Under the pieces are notes generated by a model. It did not search any database, was not told the DNA's origin, and saw nothing but the letters and a program-made list of their open reading frames with translations. A program made the translations under genes and the position numbers. Positions 11,343-21,785 of a stretch of 64,000 bases of DNA are shown piece by piece; the stretch's first letter is position 1; the number at the start of each line of letters is the position of its first letter. Origin of the DNA: Skeletonema tropicum (lineage: Eukaryota > Bacillariophyta > Thalassiosirophyceae > Thalassiosirales > Thalassiosiraceae); NCBI GenBank assembly GCA_037178625.1, contig CM074138.1, positions 62,001 through 126,000 on the forward strand, in the 5' to 3' direction.

Positions 11343-11557
11343 GGCCACATGCAGGCTATTTCCCTTCGTGTTAGCAGATGCACTCTCACCTGGTTTCGAA
11401 CGCTCCGGCGTTTAAGAGGAGCACCCGGCTCCTACGGGGGCACCCGTCTTGCTGTCTGGTAAGCCTTTCGGCAGTAAAAGACCGTACATTGTACCTAAGC
11501 AGGTCCAGATTATACTCGTGTAGATATCTAATCTGATTAATTTTGTATTTATTTATT
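11343..11557 (+). other. LINE-1 3' untranslated region with two small stem-loops
   Basis: Two adjacent hairpins can be read near 11416-11446: arms AGGAGC/GCTCCT around a 5-base loop, then ACGGG/CCCGT around a 4-base loop. The region ends in an AT-rich tail of repeated TTTATT-like units rather than a long poly(A). LINE RTs often recognise 3' structure or a short tail repeat; that role here is inferred. The tail also supplies the TAA that ends the host gag frame on the other strand. Confidence 0.6.
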
Positions 11558-13010
11558 CATAGCCAGTAATAGATTCAGAAGTAGTAGTTGATATTGAATA
11601 AGTTCCCAAAGGGTCGGCGTTCCACAGCTGAGCCTGAACAAAATAATTGTTTCCATTCGCATCCGTTTGCATAGTATAGAGGCGTTGGCCTCCTTGAGCA
11701 GGGGCAGGATTTGCCGTGCTTGTAGTGAAGGTAGGAGCTATCTGACTTGGTGGAGGCGGAAGTTGAAGTTGTTGTTGCGATTGGGAGGCAGAAGCAGCTG
11801 TTGGCATTGCCATGTAGACGCCTTGTTGTTGTTGAAATTGGGGTTGAACGAAGTATTGCTGCTGTTGAGGTGGACCATTGCTATTAAGGACCTTCTTCTC
11901 GTAGGTTTTCTTGTACCAATCTGGGGCCCTTCCACTATCGTAGAACTTCTTAGCCTTGTCTGCATCAAACTTAGGCCCAGTAGGACAAAAGATGCAATCC
12001 TTGTACTGGTGTTTGTGGTTGTCATGAAACTTGCACTGACTGTAGAAGGGATTTTTCCCTGTTCCACGGTCATCACCTTTGTCGTCACCTTTACTTCCTC
12101 CATTGCGCTGATTACCATTGCGCTTGTCACCATTGCGATATTTATTCTTTCGGCGTCTATTCTTCCTTCCATCATCATTCGCATCATCATCGTTCTCATC
12201 ATCATCCTCTCTCTTTCTTTTCTTCTCTTGATAGTTATCTGAGATTTTCTTGAATTCTCGATTCCAATAGGGCTGGAGGAGGTCAAAGACATCCGTCCAG
12301 TCCATCTCGTTTGCTCCTCCATTAGCGGCATCAAACGGATCCTCTCTTTGTTCGTCTTTGATGTAGAGCTGGGCATCGTCAGTGAGGCCGTTCCAAACCG
12401 CTTTGAGCTTAGCATTATCAGTAGTTGCCGGACCGGTATGAGGGAGCATGTCGCAGAGCAACCAAAGAGCAGAGAGGCGGCGCTTGAAATCCTGAGGATC
12501 ATAGAAAGTACCGCGGTAGTGATGGTTCTTCCATTCGAGACTCATAATTCTCGTAGCCAAAGAGTCACCAGGAGAGTCATGCTTACTCCACTGAATAAAC
12601 ACAGACCCGAGAAGACGGATGAAGCCATCCATAGTCTCGGCGTCTGGGTGGTTTGGATCATACCAGAAGTGTCCATTTGCTCGAGTAGTGTCCCAGATGG
12701 TCTTGAGGGTTCCCACGAGAATATCACTTTCGTAGGTTTCGAATACGGTCTCGGGCGCCCATTGGACTTGGGTACAGAACTTAACGTAGGTCTCGTTTTG
12801 TAAGATGAATAGTTCCGCTTGATCGCCTAGAGCCGATTTTGAGCCGATTTTGATGAACTTCGACTTCTTCGTGCTGCCATCAGCACGTCGACCCTCAAGT
12901 TCTTGTTCTGCGTAGTTGTGTTTGTTGATGAGTTGCTCATGAGAAGAGGCGGTGATTTGATTCTGTTGGATTTTGATGGCTAGAAGCCAAGCGTTTCTCG
13001 AAGTTGACAT
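11553..13010 (-). CDS. Gag part of the gypsy Gag-Pol polyprotein
   Basis: The ATG at 13010 opens a 485-residue frame. The N-terminal two thirds are an alpha-helical capsid-like region (for example W-N-G-L-T-D-D-A-Q near residues 205-215). A highly charged stretch follows (K-R-K-R-E-D-D-D near 265-300, then basic N/K/R runs), then a Cys/His cluster C-x2-H-x2-H-x-H-x4-C near 330-345 that may act as a zinc knuckle, and a Gln/Pro-rich C-terminus. The protein would package element RNA. The last codon and the stop (11553-11557) belong to the inserted LINE tail: before insertion the frame ran through I-T-G-Y into Pol at 2938. So the gag stop is not native, and the element encoded a single Gag-Pol product. 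Confidence 0.88.
   Translation of the reverse strand: MSTSRNAWLLAIKIQQNQITASSHEQLINKHNYAEQELEGRRADGSTKKSKFIKIGSKSALGDQAELFILQNETYVKFCTQVQWAPETVFETYESDILVGTLKTIWDTTRANGHFWYDPNHPDAETMDGFIRLLGSVFIQWSKHDSPGDSLATRIMSLEWKNHHYRGTFYDPQDFKRRLSALWLLCDMLPHTGPATTDNAKLKAVWNGLTDDAQLYIKDEQREDPFDAANGGANEMDWTDVFDLLQPYWNREFKKISDNYQEKKRKREDDDENDDDANDDGRKNRRRKNKYRNGDKRNGNQRNGGSKGDDKGDDRGTGKNPFYSQCKFHDNHKHQYKDCIFCPTGPKFDADKAKKFYDSGRAPDWYKKTYEKKVLNSNGPPQQQQYFVQPQFQQQQGVYMAMPTAASASQSQQQLQLPPPPSQIAPTFTTSTANPAPAQGGQRLYTMQTDANGNNYFVQAQLWNADPLGTYSISTTTSESITGYE
11558..11571. repeat. Target-site duplication, right copy (LINE-1)
   Basis: CATAGCCAGTAATA, identical to 2939-2952. It lies in the last codons of the visible gag frame. 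Confidence 0.9.
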
Positions 13011-13213
13011 GGTAATGGTTAAGACAGTTATATGGGTGTAAATTTACAATGTCCCTTCCAACTAAGTATACAGTTGGATTGGATAAGATTGATATATCAA
13101 TTGATGTAGATAACAAAGATATTATTATGATTAGTTTGACTGAAAGTAGATGTACGTTCAAGCTGCAACAGAGCAGCCCTTGTTGATAAGCCCTTTGAGA
13201 AAGGGCGCCAACT
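13011..13213 (-). promoter_or_regulatory. Gypsy leader with primer-binding site
   Basis: About 190 bp between the gag ATG and a TGGCGCC motif (plus-strand GGCGCCA at 13204-13210), the usual start of a tRNA primer-binding site just inside the 5' LTR. Which tRNA primes cannot be told from the window. A stretch of this leader recurs, diverged, at 36283-36321. Confidence 0.6.
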
Positions 13214-13286
13214 TTTAAATCCGATAAAACAAGAAACGAGAAACATAGAGTATGAAATAAGATTCGTGTCCAGGTGACTGTGACAT

Positions 13287-13540
13287 GTATCGCTTTGGAC
13301 GCGTGCGCTCTTGCGTATGTTGCGAAAAGAGCCCTTTTATCCTTGGTCTGGTTCTTTGTGCACCCTCCCCTCGTGGCGAGGAGCTGTGTCGCTTTGGACC
13401 GCGTGCGCTCTCGCGTATGTTGCGAAAGGAGCCCTTTTATCCTTGGTCCGGTTCTTTGTGCCCCCTCCCCTCGTGGCGAGGAGCTGTGTCGTTTGAACGC
13501 GTGGCGCTCTCGCGTGTGTTACAAAAGAGCCCTTTTATCC
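13287..13540. repeat. About 2.5 tandem copies of a ~100-bp unit beside the gypsy PBS
   Basis: Units start near 13287, 13387 and 13486, with shared blocks such as GCGTGCGCTC, GAGCCCTTTTATCC and CCCTCCCCTCGTGGCGAGGA. The third unit stops after GAGCCCTTTTATCC. The position directly upstream of the primer-binding site (in element sense) suggests they are part of the LTR, perhaps repeated U3 control sequence. The open frames seen across them on the plus strand just follow the repeat. Confidence 0.7.
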
Positions 13541-13803
13541 TCCTTTTGCCATCTTATCCAGATAGCCGTTTCGTGCGTAGAGTACACAAGTCTTTCTTCA
13601 ATTTTTATTTCAATGTTCCTTGGCGCCAATTTTATCCGTGGCGAGTGGACACCCATGACATTCCGATCCGGGGCGGATTCATGACGCTTCAGGTTTGCAT
13701 TCGCTTCCAATCGGAGCTTCGTTCTCATCATCATCAGACCCATTCCGGAGGGGAGCTAGCGGACCAGCAACCCGAGCTGGTCCGGTCTAGTTTATATTAT
13801 TAA
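13541..13803. other. Possible LTR remainder or second LTR-element end
   Basis: No gene is visible. A second TTGGCGCCAA occurs at about 13619-13628, in a palindromic setting that could be a primer-binding site read from the opposite strand. With 13204-13213 it brackets the tandem repeats. A short inverted pair (AGCTAGCGGACCAGC and its rough complement GAGCTGGTCCGGTCT) lies near 13756-13790. Confidence 0.35.
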
Positions 13804-14133
13804 GCACCCACTTTTGATTATTAAGTGAGACTCCCAATTAGCATCATCAACCACAAATTACACAAATTGGACACACATGCTGCCGAAGGCCTAGGGCTGG
13901 ACACAGGAGGGTCTATTAGGGTGTGTTAAGGTGTAGCAATCATATTATTTACATGCTGCCAAAGGCCTAGGGCTGGATTTCGCAGGGAGGGTTGGGTTAG
14001 GATCGGATTTCAGGAGCGAAAAAAATTTAGGGTTATCCTTAAAATCAAGAAAAAAATCTCGAAGACAAATCGCCTAATAATTTTTTTCCTAGGCTCTAAT
14101 TGGGAGTCTCACCTAATAATCAATAGTGGGTGC
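13804..14133. mobile_element. Small TIR element (MITE-like), 330 bp
   Basis: Inverted ends of 38 bp (13804-13841 and 14096-14133) match at about 36 positions; the outer end reads GCACCCAC. The interior has two direct copies of an ACATGCTGCC(G/A)AAGGCCTAGGG block near 13876 and 13950 and no coding frame. A target duplication is not clear. It is probably a non-autonomous DNA transposon. Confidence 0.75.
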
Positions 14134-14137
14134 CTTT

Positions 14138-14230
14138 AGGATCTTCTGTCATAAATGGGAGTCCTCTTCAGAGGGACTCTGCATTCGTGCTAGACCTCCC
14201 AAGTGACTCAGACAGGTGTCTGAAGATCCT
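14138..14230. mobile_element. Small TIR element of the AGGATCTTC family, copy 1
   Basis: A 93-bp element with ends AGGATCTTC / GAAGATCCT. The interior matches the copy at 61382-61494 in reverse orientation (shared blocks TCTTCAGAGG, CTCTGCAT, AAGTGACTCAGAC). Non-coding; directly abuts the TIR element to its left. Confidence 0.7.
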
Positions 14231-15918
14231 GTAGGGGGTACTTACGGTAAGTAAGTAGAGCAAAAGACAAGGAATTTTTTTGAATTTTATTCTGTGCGGA
14301 ATCTCAAGTGCCGGATGACTTCGGTACTACTTTCAAAGGATACATATGTATACGACATACTGTCCATTTGTAATGAATTTGCAAGTACCTATTTTGTGCG
14401 ACGCTTAACTTTTTTCTGGTGGGAGTTTCAGCTCCGTCTTTATAGCGTCGCGCGCGTCAGTTCTCTCTCCGCGCGACTGTCTAACCGCCGTTTGTGTTTA
14501 TGTGGGTAGCTAAAGTGCTACTTAAGCGTCGCACAATTAAGCAACCTCCTCCAAATTGCTCCAACTTGAAGTTTTTGGAGTTGAGATAAAAACCAGTACC
14601 GTTTCTGTATAAACTGATTCCTACGTGAATACGGTACTCACATGCCATCAACAATCAAAAATGGACCCAAACCATGGTGAAAAATGGCTTCCTACGACCC
14701 TCAATAACACAGTAACTCGAAGGGTTTTGACCTTACTTGCGGTGGTAATCTTCATCCCTTGGCCATTAGGATCTTATCGATACCTTATTTGCCACCATAG
14801 GCTCGATATTCAAATTCGACTTGCAAACTGAACTCAAATGAACAGTAGTTACGTCAGAAATGTGACAAAAATCACATTTTGGCCGGTACGGAGGTCTCTC
14901 AAAGCTAGTGATTTGTTAGGTGGCGCCATTTGTGGCCAAGTACTCTGTCACATTGTCGGGTACGGCGCTAGTTAAATTTGCTAGCAGAGCGCGGGTACGA
15001 GGGCTTGATTTGTCATTCTCGGAGTAACTTTTTTTTGCCAGAAAAGTGACAACTGTCTGCGTAGGAACTCCCACAGAATGTGATTTTGTCATTCTGGAGC
15101 GGGCTTCTGTAAAGCCTGTAACGCACCATGATATTTTGAGCCGCTGGTAGCATCACGTCAAAAGCACAAGACCATCACCATGGTCAAAGCAGCATCGTCG
15201 ACGAGTAGCAATGAGAAAGAGCAAGAAGCAGCCGCCTGTTAGAGGGCGGCGGCCAGCAGTATCTTAGCAACAAATCAAGTTAGACATCGCCGCCGATCGG
15301 TGCCGTGGCGGCAAGTGGCGGCGGCGGCAGCAGCTTCGGTTTGGACGGAGGCACCATCGATTTCGATGCAGGCGGGCTGGAATTCACTGTCTACAATGAA
15401 TCAACAATGAAAGAAAAAGGGAAGCACTAAGCTTCCTAATTTATGGATTTCATGACAGCCTTCCATGGAAAAAGATGGTGATGTGTGCGTGTTTGATTTC
15501 CAGGCTCTCAAATGGATGCTCGAGTGAGGAATGTGAAGTGTGGAATCACATGGTCGTGCGGTGAGGGGTAGAAACCAGCAATACTTGTAGCAGCCCGATG
15601 CTGCTGCACGCTTTTGGACTGAATATTATAGACTCGGTCGCAATGGGAGCAAGACCTGCCATACAATTCACTCGGTGTGAACGAAATCAAGATAATGAAA
15701 CTCGATAGAAATATTCGAGAAGAAAGTTGTTTAGGACTGTATGGAGCGTCTATGTGATAAAAAAATTCATTACGATGTTGCGATGGACGATATAAGAGAG
15801 TTTTATGGATATGAAACGGAATCAACGAAGATAATTGATGCAATGCTAAAAGACAGGCAATGATACAATGTAGAGGGCGGGATTCAGCCCAATCTCCGCT
15901 GACATAAGACTATATTAA
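14231..15918. other. Intergenic stretch, no supported gene
   Basis: No coding frame with a recognisable motif. Short inverted motifs of the type TGTGA...AATCACATT recur near 14860 and 15080. A GC-rich segment at 15290-15440 keeps a short frame (G-G-G-G-S-S-F, then D-F-D-A-G-G-L-E-F) without a start codon, which could be a gene relic. The 111-codon minus frame at 15508-15843 has no convincing content. Confidence 0.4.
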
Positions 15919-15936
15919 CATTATATAATGTTTTTA
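15919..15936. repeat. Target-site duplication, LINE-2 (3' side)
   Basis: CATTATATAATGTTTTTA, identical to 21141-21158. Confidence 0.88.
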
Positions 15937-18900
15937 ATAATATAACAGAAATTTTAAAGTACGTCTGATTAGCCCTCTAGGGGCGAAATTATGACTAACC
16001 AACATGTGTGCTGTGTCGGTAGCATTGATAGTGCTCTATACTGCCTCCACAACTGTTTCTCAGATCGCACTCCAAGCCAGAAGACCTAACTAGTCTCCTG
16101 GCCAGGATTAGTTCAACCATACGGTTGTTTACGTCGTCGATTTCTCGAGTTCATTGAGGACTGCGTCTATTATCGGCTGTCCCTCCTCACGATACAATAC
16201 TACTCTATTTGCGTGTTCCTCGGCTTCATCAGCCACACGTTGCCGCTGAGGTGGCGGTAATGGTGGGCCAAATTCATTGAAGTAGAACGATAAAGTTCGT
16301 TGACTTTTCTTCCGCTGTTCTGCTCGCATCTCGACCGCTTGCCTGCCTATCTTGAGGTGATGCACCCACATTCGCCTAGTAGCCAAATCCATATTGCTTA
16401 TTTCATCAATACTATGATTTGCCCACCGTTGGTGAAAGCCTGGCGGCATCTCCTCTCGATGTTGACTGTACCATACCAATTGCTCTGCTAAATGTGCACT
16501 CTCTATTTGCTTGTCAAATGACTGAGTTCCATGAGCTAGTCTGTTTCGCTCATGCCACTGCGGTAGTGCAACTTCATACCAGATCAATTTTTGGAGTTGA
16601 TAAAACTGCTGGTGGGCGTCCCCATGATGAGTACTCTCCAATGCTTGATACCATTCTTTTACCAGATATCCTCTGAAGAAGTCATCCCACCCGAGGTCAC
16701 GTTGTGCTTCCAGTGCTTCCTGGATCCTCGGGTCTTCTGATGTGGTTCGAATCTCGCCCCCGTTTGCATATTGTTCTACCAAGTTTGCCACTCTGAGTAG
16801 TATTTTTCGTGATATTTTCCGGAGTCCTTTCTTCCGGAGTGCTGCTATAATTGCAGCACGTTTCGCAGCCATATCCGGGTGGGAACATTGAAACACGTGT
16901 GCTATTGTTTCGTCATCACACTGCCGACAGTTCGGACACTGCGATACTTGCGTTTCATGTTGCTTCACGTGATTCACTGGGAGGAGGCCATGCATTAGTT
17001 TGCAGGTAAATCGCTGCTGGCTAAGGGTACTTTTCCGTCTCACTTCCCCTATCGTCATCCAATACACATTGTCATATTGCTCGTCCGTCCATCCGTGTCT
17101 TCGCTTGATATATTTCCGGAGGATTGGTTCACGACGCGCTTTGTTGACGTGGCTTCGCATCCCAGCTGTGATCCACTTATTCCCTATTCGTAAAACTGCT
17201 TTTGATCCCTCATACGGCATCTGTAATATTTCTTGCTCAGGTGGTAATTGGATGGGATTCTCAATGGCTGCTGCCGTTGTTTCTCCCGCTAATTCGTCGC
17301 ACGCAATGTTGATCATAGCGTTGTCATCCAATCCGTCCAAGTCTTTCTCTTTTCCCAATGCGCTTTCCGTGGTTTCTAATGAATCGCAGTCACTTTCGTC
17401 CGGTTCCGTCTTCTTTTTGGCCGTATCTTGGTGTCCCCGGACGTGCTGACTAATTACTCCAAATGGTAACTTCTGCCGTAGATGCTGTATTGCCATCAAA
17501 AGATCTCCTTCAGGTTGTATTGTGTCCCGTCCTGTCTTCATTGGCCGATTACTCGTAAAAGCACCTGACTCATTATCAAACCATTGAGTAATATCGTCGT
17601 CTGGCCCCAATTCTATGCCAAGATATTGTATGTGATACAGCGCTCGATACAACCCTTCCAATTCAGCTCGGTACGAGTTTACTGAGCTGACGTTTGTCAT
17701 CAAAAAACATGCCTTGACATACTCGTTTTGGTTAGTTGGGATAATCCATGCTGCCGCTGCCACATTGTGCACTCGAAGGACAGAACCATCACTACCTGTC
17801 TTCTTTGGCTTCATTTCCGTGCCTGGTAGGTGTGTATTTTCGGTCACGTATCCCGGAGGCTTAGCTTCCTGCTGTTGCTGTTGTGCCATCTGATACGGAC
17901 GGCGAGTCCATACACCCTCATCTACCTCTGCCATTTTCATCGGATAACACTCTAGCGGTATAGCGTTGACGTCACATTCATATTTGTAGAACCCACTTTG
18001 CACTGGTTGTTCTGTTAGCTTCTGAATAAAGCTTTCACCAGTGGCTGTCTCTCCTCGTTTGTAGATCACCCCCTTACCTCGGTAGCAGTCATACCATGTG
18101 TTCCGTTTCACCGGAAACCACTTTCCAAGTGGTATGTCAAGTTCCATTGAATTGGTGTGGTGGTGGCGACTATCCAATCTATTGCAGAATGTTTCTCGTA
18201 TACACCTACGAAACAAGGAGAACCACTTCTTCGGAGGGCATGGAGTTTGCGGCCATCTCCAATCAGATCCTGCTACAAAATTGCCCCCCAGCGTTGTATT
18301 TCCAATATATTCTCCATTCTCAACCACTAGGTCTGCTAATGTGATCACTCGCATATAGATACGGACTGCATTGAGCTTTCTCAATATCGATGGCTTTATT
18401 TTCCGTCGAATAAATGCTTCCATAATTGATTGATCGCCTTCCCTCTGCAGTGCTGGGATTGTGGCATCTTCCATCCATATCGTAGCATCTATCTCAGCTA
18501 ATCGATTTTTCAAGCTCACTAGTAGTCCATTGTCCATATATGTCAGCCTTTCTTTGTACTCAAACAATGGTGTTATCAGGCCTGACTGCAGTTGCAATTC
18601 ATCCAATGTGAAGAGAAAATCCTCCGCCAATGTCTTCCCATTTCTAAGCTGCTTGACAACATACTCTGACTGCAATTCAGTTTGCCTCGAATACATGTCT
18701 GGGATTTCCATCCCTCCTTGCTCCATAGGACCTCGGAGCACTGCGTCTGGTGAGTTCCTATTAAAGTGCATATATGGGAGGAAGTTGTGCCGTACGATTG
18801 TATCCATCTTTTTGCATTGTTTCTTACTGAAGGACGTCAAGTGAAGGACGTAATCCAATGTTGGCATCAATCGTTGGTAGAGTAGTTGCTTCGTCTCACT

Positions 18901-21140
18901 TGCTGTCAGGAATCCCAAAGACGTAGACTTGGAAATTCTCCTCAATTTCTCCATGATGACCTCGTACTCTTGCTTCTGGTTCCCATCGGGGCACAAGTGG
19001 TATCCCAACCCTTTATTCGGTTGATTTGGTGACTTAAACTGTATCACTGACTTGGCACCTTTATGATCCTCCAGGAGGATTGTTTCATCTATTGCCATGA
19101 TTGGTTTTAGTTCCCCTCGTACCACTTGCCACGCTAATGCCTGCCACGCACATTTGTGGTAAGCAAGTGATTGGCCTGAATATCGTACGACCTCATTCCA
19201 CATCGTAGAGCTCAATTTCATCCTTTCGATCAGTTCATCCAGCGGTCGTTCACTGCCGTAATCTGCAGAGACATTTCCGTCATTATCATCAACGTAGCTT
19301 ACGTTATGACGCTTCATCATCCGTTCCCCGAAACAACCATGTAGTTCCAGTCCCGGTGCCAATTCTGCGTGCGTTTTCAGGATCCCACTACTACATGCCG
19401 TGAACAGCGCCGGATTGTCTGCTTTTCCTTGGATCTCTCCTGAAATCTGATAATCCCCTGGTTCTTCTGAGTATATATCATTCGATACCCCGAGCCCAGT
19501 TCTCACATTGCGTTTCATTCCGCGTAGTGCTTCCGCTCTTGCTCTCAGGATCCCGTCACTGAAGTTCCTTTTCGCCATTTCTATGTTCGACAATGACGGC
19601 TGCATTCGATCATAGCACGCTATACAGTCATAATACAGCATGCCTATTGTTGATTTCTTTGCTCGTGCCGCTTCGAATGTCAACAATTTGATCATAGCTG
19701 CATCAATTGAGTTTCTATCTTTCCGAGATCCCCACTGTTCATCTGACAGCTCCCCGGTAGACTCCATCTTTTTTGAAAACTCTCTTGCAAAAAATTTCAG
19801 TGCCGTGTTGAAATCAGCCTCTAATAACCCTATGATTCGGAGTTGGTTTATCTGCCGGTTACCTTTTTTCTTTTCCAGCATTACATCCGTCATACTCTTC
19901 CATCGTTCAGGGGCGAAACCATATATAAACGGCAGGCTGATCATTATCGACAACCAATCTGCAAACTCATTGTCAGCTACCATAGCTTTCCACACCGTAT
20001 AATGTAGGTCTCCGTTAGAAGCAGTCTTTTCTTTGGCGTTTCGGAATGCCTCTTGCAGTTGAGCAGAAGTTATTGAGCCCACGGTTTCCTCCATTGCTAC
20101 TTCTTTTTCTGTTTGTTTGAGTTGACTCATCCACGCTGCTAGAGTATCACTAATCTCCATTTCTTCGTTCGTGGTTGGGTCTAACACTCGATAATTTCCT
20201 TCGAGTATTTGCTTCACCTCCTCCGTTCCCTCAGCACTTATCACTTGCTGTACTGGGGGTTGAGTCGATGGCCCCCCTTCCATTGCTACCTGTTGCAAAT
20301 GCCGTTTGTTCCGCTGTAGTATTCTACCTTCGATAGCCGTTTGGGATGTAATTGCCTCCCATTGGAACGGTGATTTGTCAATTATCTCATCTATCTTCAG
20401 TGACCCATTTTCTCGGACAATTACTTTGACGGGATATGCATTCTTATCCGGTACCTTCAATGAATGGTGGGCATAGAATTCTTTTTCCATGATTGGTTTT
20501 CCTTGAGACGTTTGTTGTATGACTGCATGCGTTTCAAATACTCCTTTATCATAATGGTACAATTCTTCCATATCTTCAGAGTACATCCACTCATGGCTCG
20601 GGACGTCTATGCGATCAAGTCCAACACGTTGCCCTTTTGTGAGGATACTAAGCTTCCGATTCGTTGATGCTGCTCTTGTCGTTCGTATCATTGCGTTCAT
20701 TTTAGCTTCCCAGTCTCCGCCATCTTTTCTTGCTGATGATTGAGCTTGAACTTCGAGCCATCCAATCCTCTTTTCTGCACAATCCTTCTGGATTTCCCAT
20801 AGCACTTTACGTGCTTCCCTGACCTTTACTTTCAAATCTTTAACTTTCATCTGCTCGTAATTACTCGTCAGATCATATCCAAGTCTTGCTGCAAGTTTGG
20901 TCAGTCCTACACTTGGGGGTGCTCGCCTACGCTGGCAGTCCAACATTGCCTTATACAGCAGTACTTTCTGCCCTGCCAACGTCAGTTCCGGACTGCGAAA
21001 GTACCCATATCGGCGACGTGATGTCTTTTTCAGAGTTGCCCTGATGATATCAGTATATTCCTTATCCAATGCGTTATATGCACGCTTCGCCTCCGTCGTA
21101 CATCCTTCCTCATGGAACTTCGCAACTAGGATGGGGACTT
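15937..21140 (-). mobile_element. LINE-2: 5'-truncated non-LTR retrotransposon, 5204 bp
   Basis: A minus-strand element with RT, RNase H and a zinc finger, a ~190-bp 3' region, and the terminus TTATATTAT. It is bounded by identical 18-bp duplications. The expected upstream endonuclease is absent; about 430 codons of linker precede the RT, as in LINE-1, so the truncation point lies near the end of where the endonuclease would be. The same 3' end recurs at 58506-58830 and 50128-50157. Confidence 0.9.
16129..21140 (-). CDS. LINE-2 ORF2 fragment: RT-RNase H-zinc finger, about 1670 aa
   Basis: The frame is open from the element's 5' truncation point to TAA at 16129. Upstream, the open frame runs into flanking DNA as far as 21228 (first ATG at about 21183), so its first 30 or so codons are not element sequence. 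Counting from 21228, the RT begins near residue 460 (L-L-E-A-D-F-N) with Y-V-D-D at 645-648. RNase H runs from about 1143 to 1306 (G-S-D-G-S, Y-R-A-E-L-E, H-V-R-G-H-Q-D). A finger C-P-N-C-x8-H-x4-C type motif lies near 1430-1447. No Ulp1-like domain follows; the C-terminus is short and charged. It is related to LINE-1 in domain order but clearly a different family. As an element it is probably dead for lack of the endonuclease, though the RT could act in trans. Confidence 0.88.
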
Positions 21141-21158
21141 CATTATATAATGTTTTTA
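21141..21158. repeat. Target-site duplication, LINE-2 (5' side)
   Basis: CATTATATAATGTTTTTA, identical to 15919-15936; it marks the real 5' limit of this copy. Confidence 0.88.
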
Positions 21159-21785
21159 TTCGAGCAAATGCTATCGTTGCTTTCATTTTGGCGTGTCCGT
21201 AATATTGAGGTTCTGCCTGGCTGCTCACCCACCAAGCCCCCTAGTGGAAACCTACCTTGTGAGACTCCCATCTCAAATCTGTCATTTTCTACGTTATCAT
21301 CACACATACGTACGGTCTAGGTACAGCTTTTCCGACTTAAGAAATGGAGTCCCGCAATAATTTACGACTTCTACACATGAACATACTTAAGCTATTAGCG
21401 CTTCCCGCAATTTCTCGAAACGAATTCTATCAAGCAACGAATTAGAACCACCCTCGCGCGATTCTTGAGTACAATATTCGTTTTAGTTCTTGGCGCTTCA
21501 CAGGGGGAGATGGTGTGGCATTCCAACAAGTAGTGTGTTTTGCTGTGGTGTGAGCTTGAGCTTGAGCTTGAGAAGTAAGCGTCAGAGTTTCATACGAAGA
21601 TTTGAACATGATGATACTCGCAAGAGTAATGTTACTACGTCTACGGTCCTTAAGATTACGACAGCTCATACACATTATATTATACAACGTCAATCAGATT
21701 AGATTTCTACAAGTCTCTCCGCTCTCTCTAGAGTTTGCTATGTACTATCTACCACAATTGTGCAATTTCGAGTTTGACATATTGC
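21159..21785. other. Intergenic stretch
   Basis: No supported gene. It includes a triple GAGCTT-like direct repeat near 21552-21571. Confidence 0.5.

Larger units (their letters stand above)
2953..11557 (+). mobile_element. LINE-1: full-length two-ORF non-LTR retrotransposon, 8605 bp
   Basis: This is a plus-strand element with a 93-bp leader, ORF1 (3046-3987), ORF2 (3987-11342) and a 215-bp 3' region ending in an AT-rich tail of TTTATT type. Perfect 14-bp duplications flank it inside the gypsy element. Both ORFs are intact, and the duplication copies are identical, so the insertion looks recent and the element may be competent. Possession of an N-terminal AP-type endonuclease and an RNase H places it among APE-type LINEs. 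The clade cannot be named without a tree. Confidence 0.93.
1..13213 (-). mobile_element. Ty3/gypsy LTR retrotransposon, incomplete, split by a LINE
   Basis: A minus-strand element read from a primer-binding-site-like TGGCGCC at 13204-13210, through a leader, gag (13010 down to 11558) and pol (2952 down to base 1). The order protease, reverse transcriptase, RNase H, and then the first residues expected before integrase identifies Ty3/gypsy rather than Ty1/copia, where integrase precedes RT. It is interrupted at 2953-11557 by a non-LTR element flanked by a 14-bp duplication. The integrase and the far LTR lie outside the window. The near LTR must lie above 13213, but its outer end cannot be fixed because only one LTR is visible. 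The reading frames are open throughout, so the element was probably young when the LINE hit it. Confidence 0.9.

Noticed and set aside
13274..13803. Overlapping plus-strand open frames of 136 and 172 codons
   Set aside because: They follow the ~100-bp tandem repeat in three frames and repeat the same peptide pattern; no start context or domain. Explained by the repeat.
15508..15843. 111-codon minus-strand ORF
   Set aside because: His/Ser-rich, no motif and no second copy; consistent with chance.
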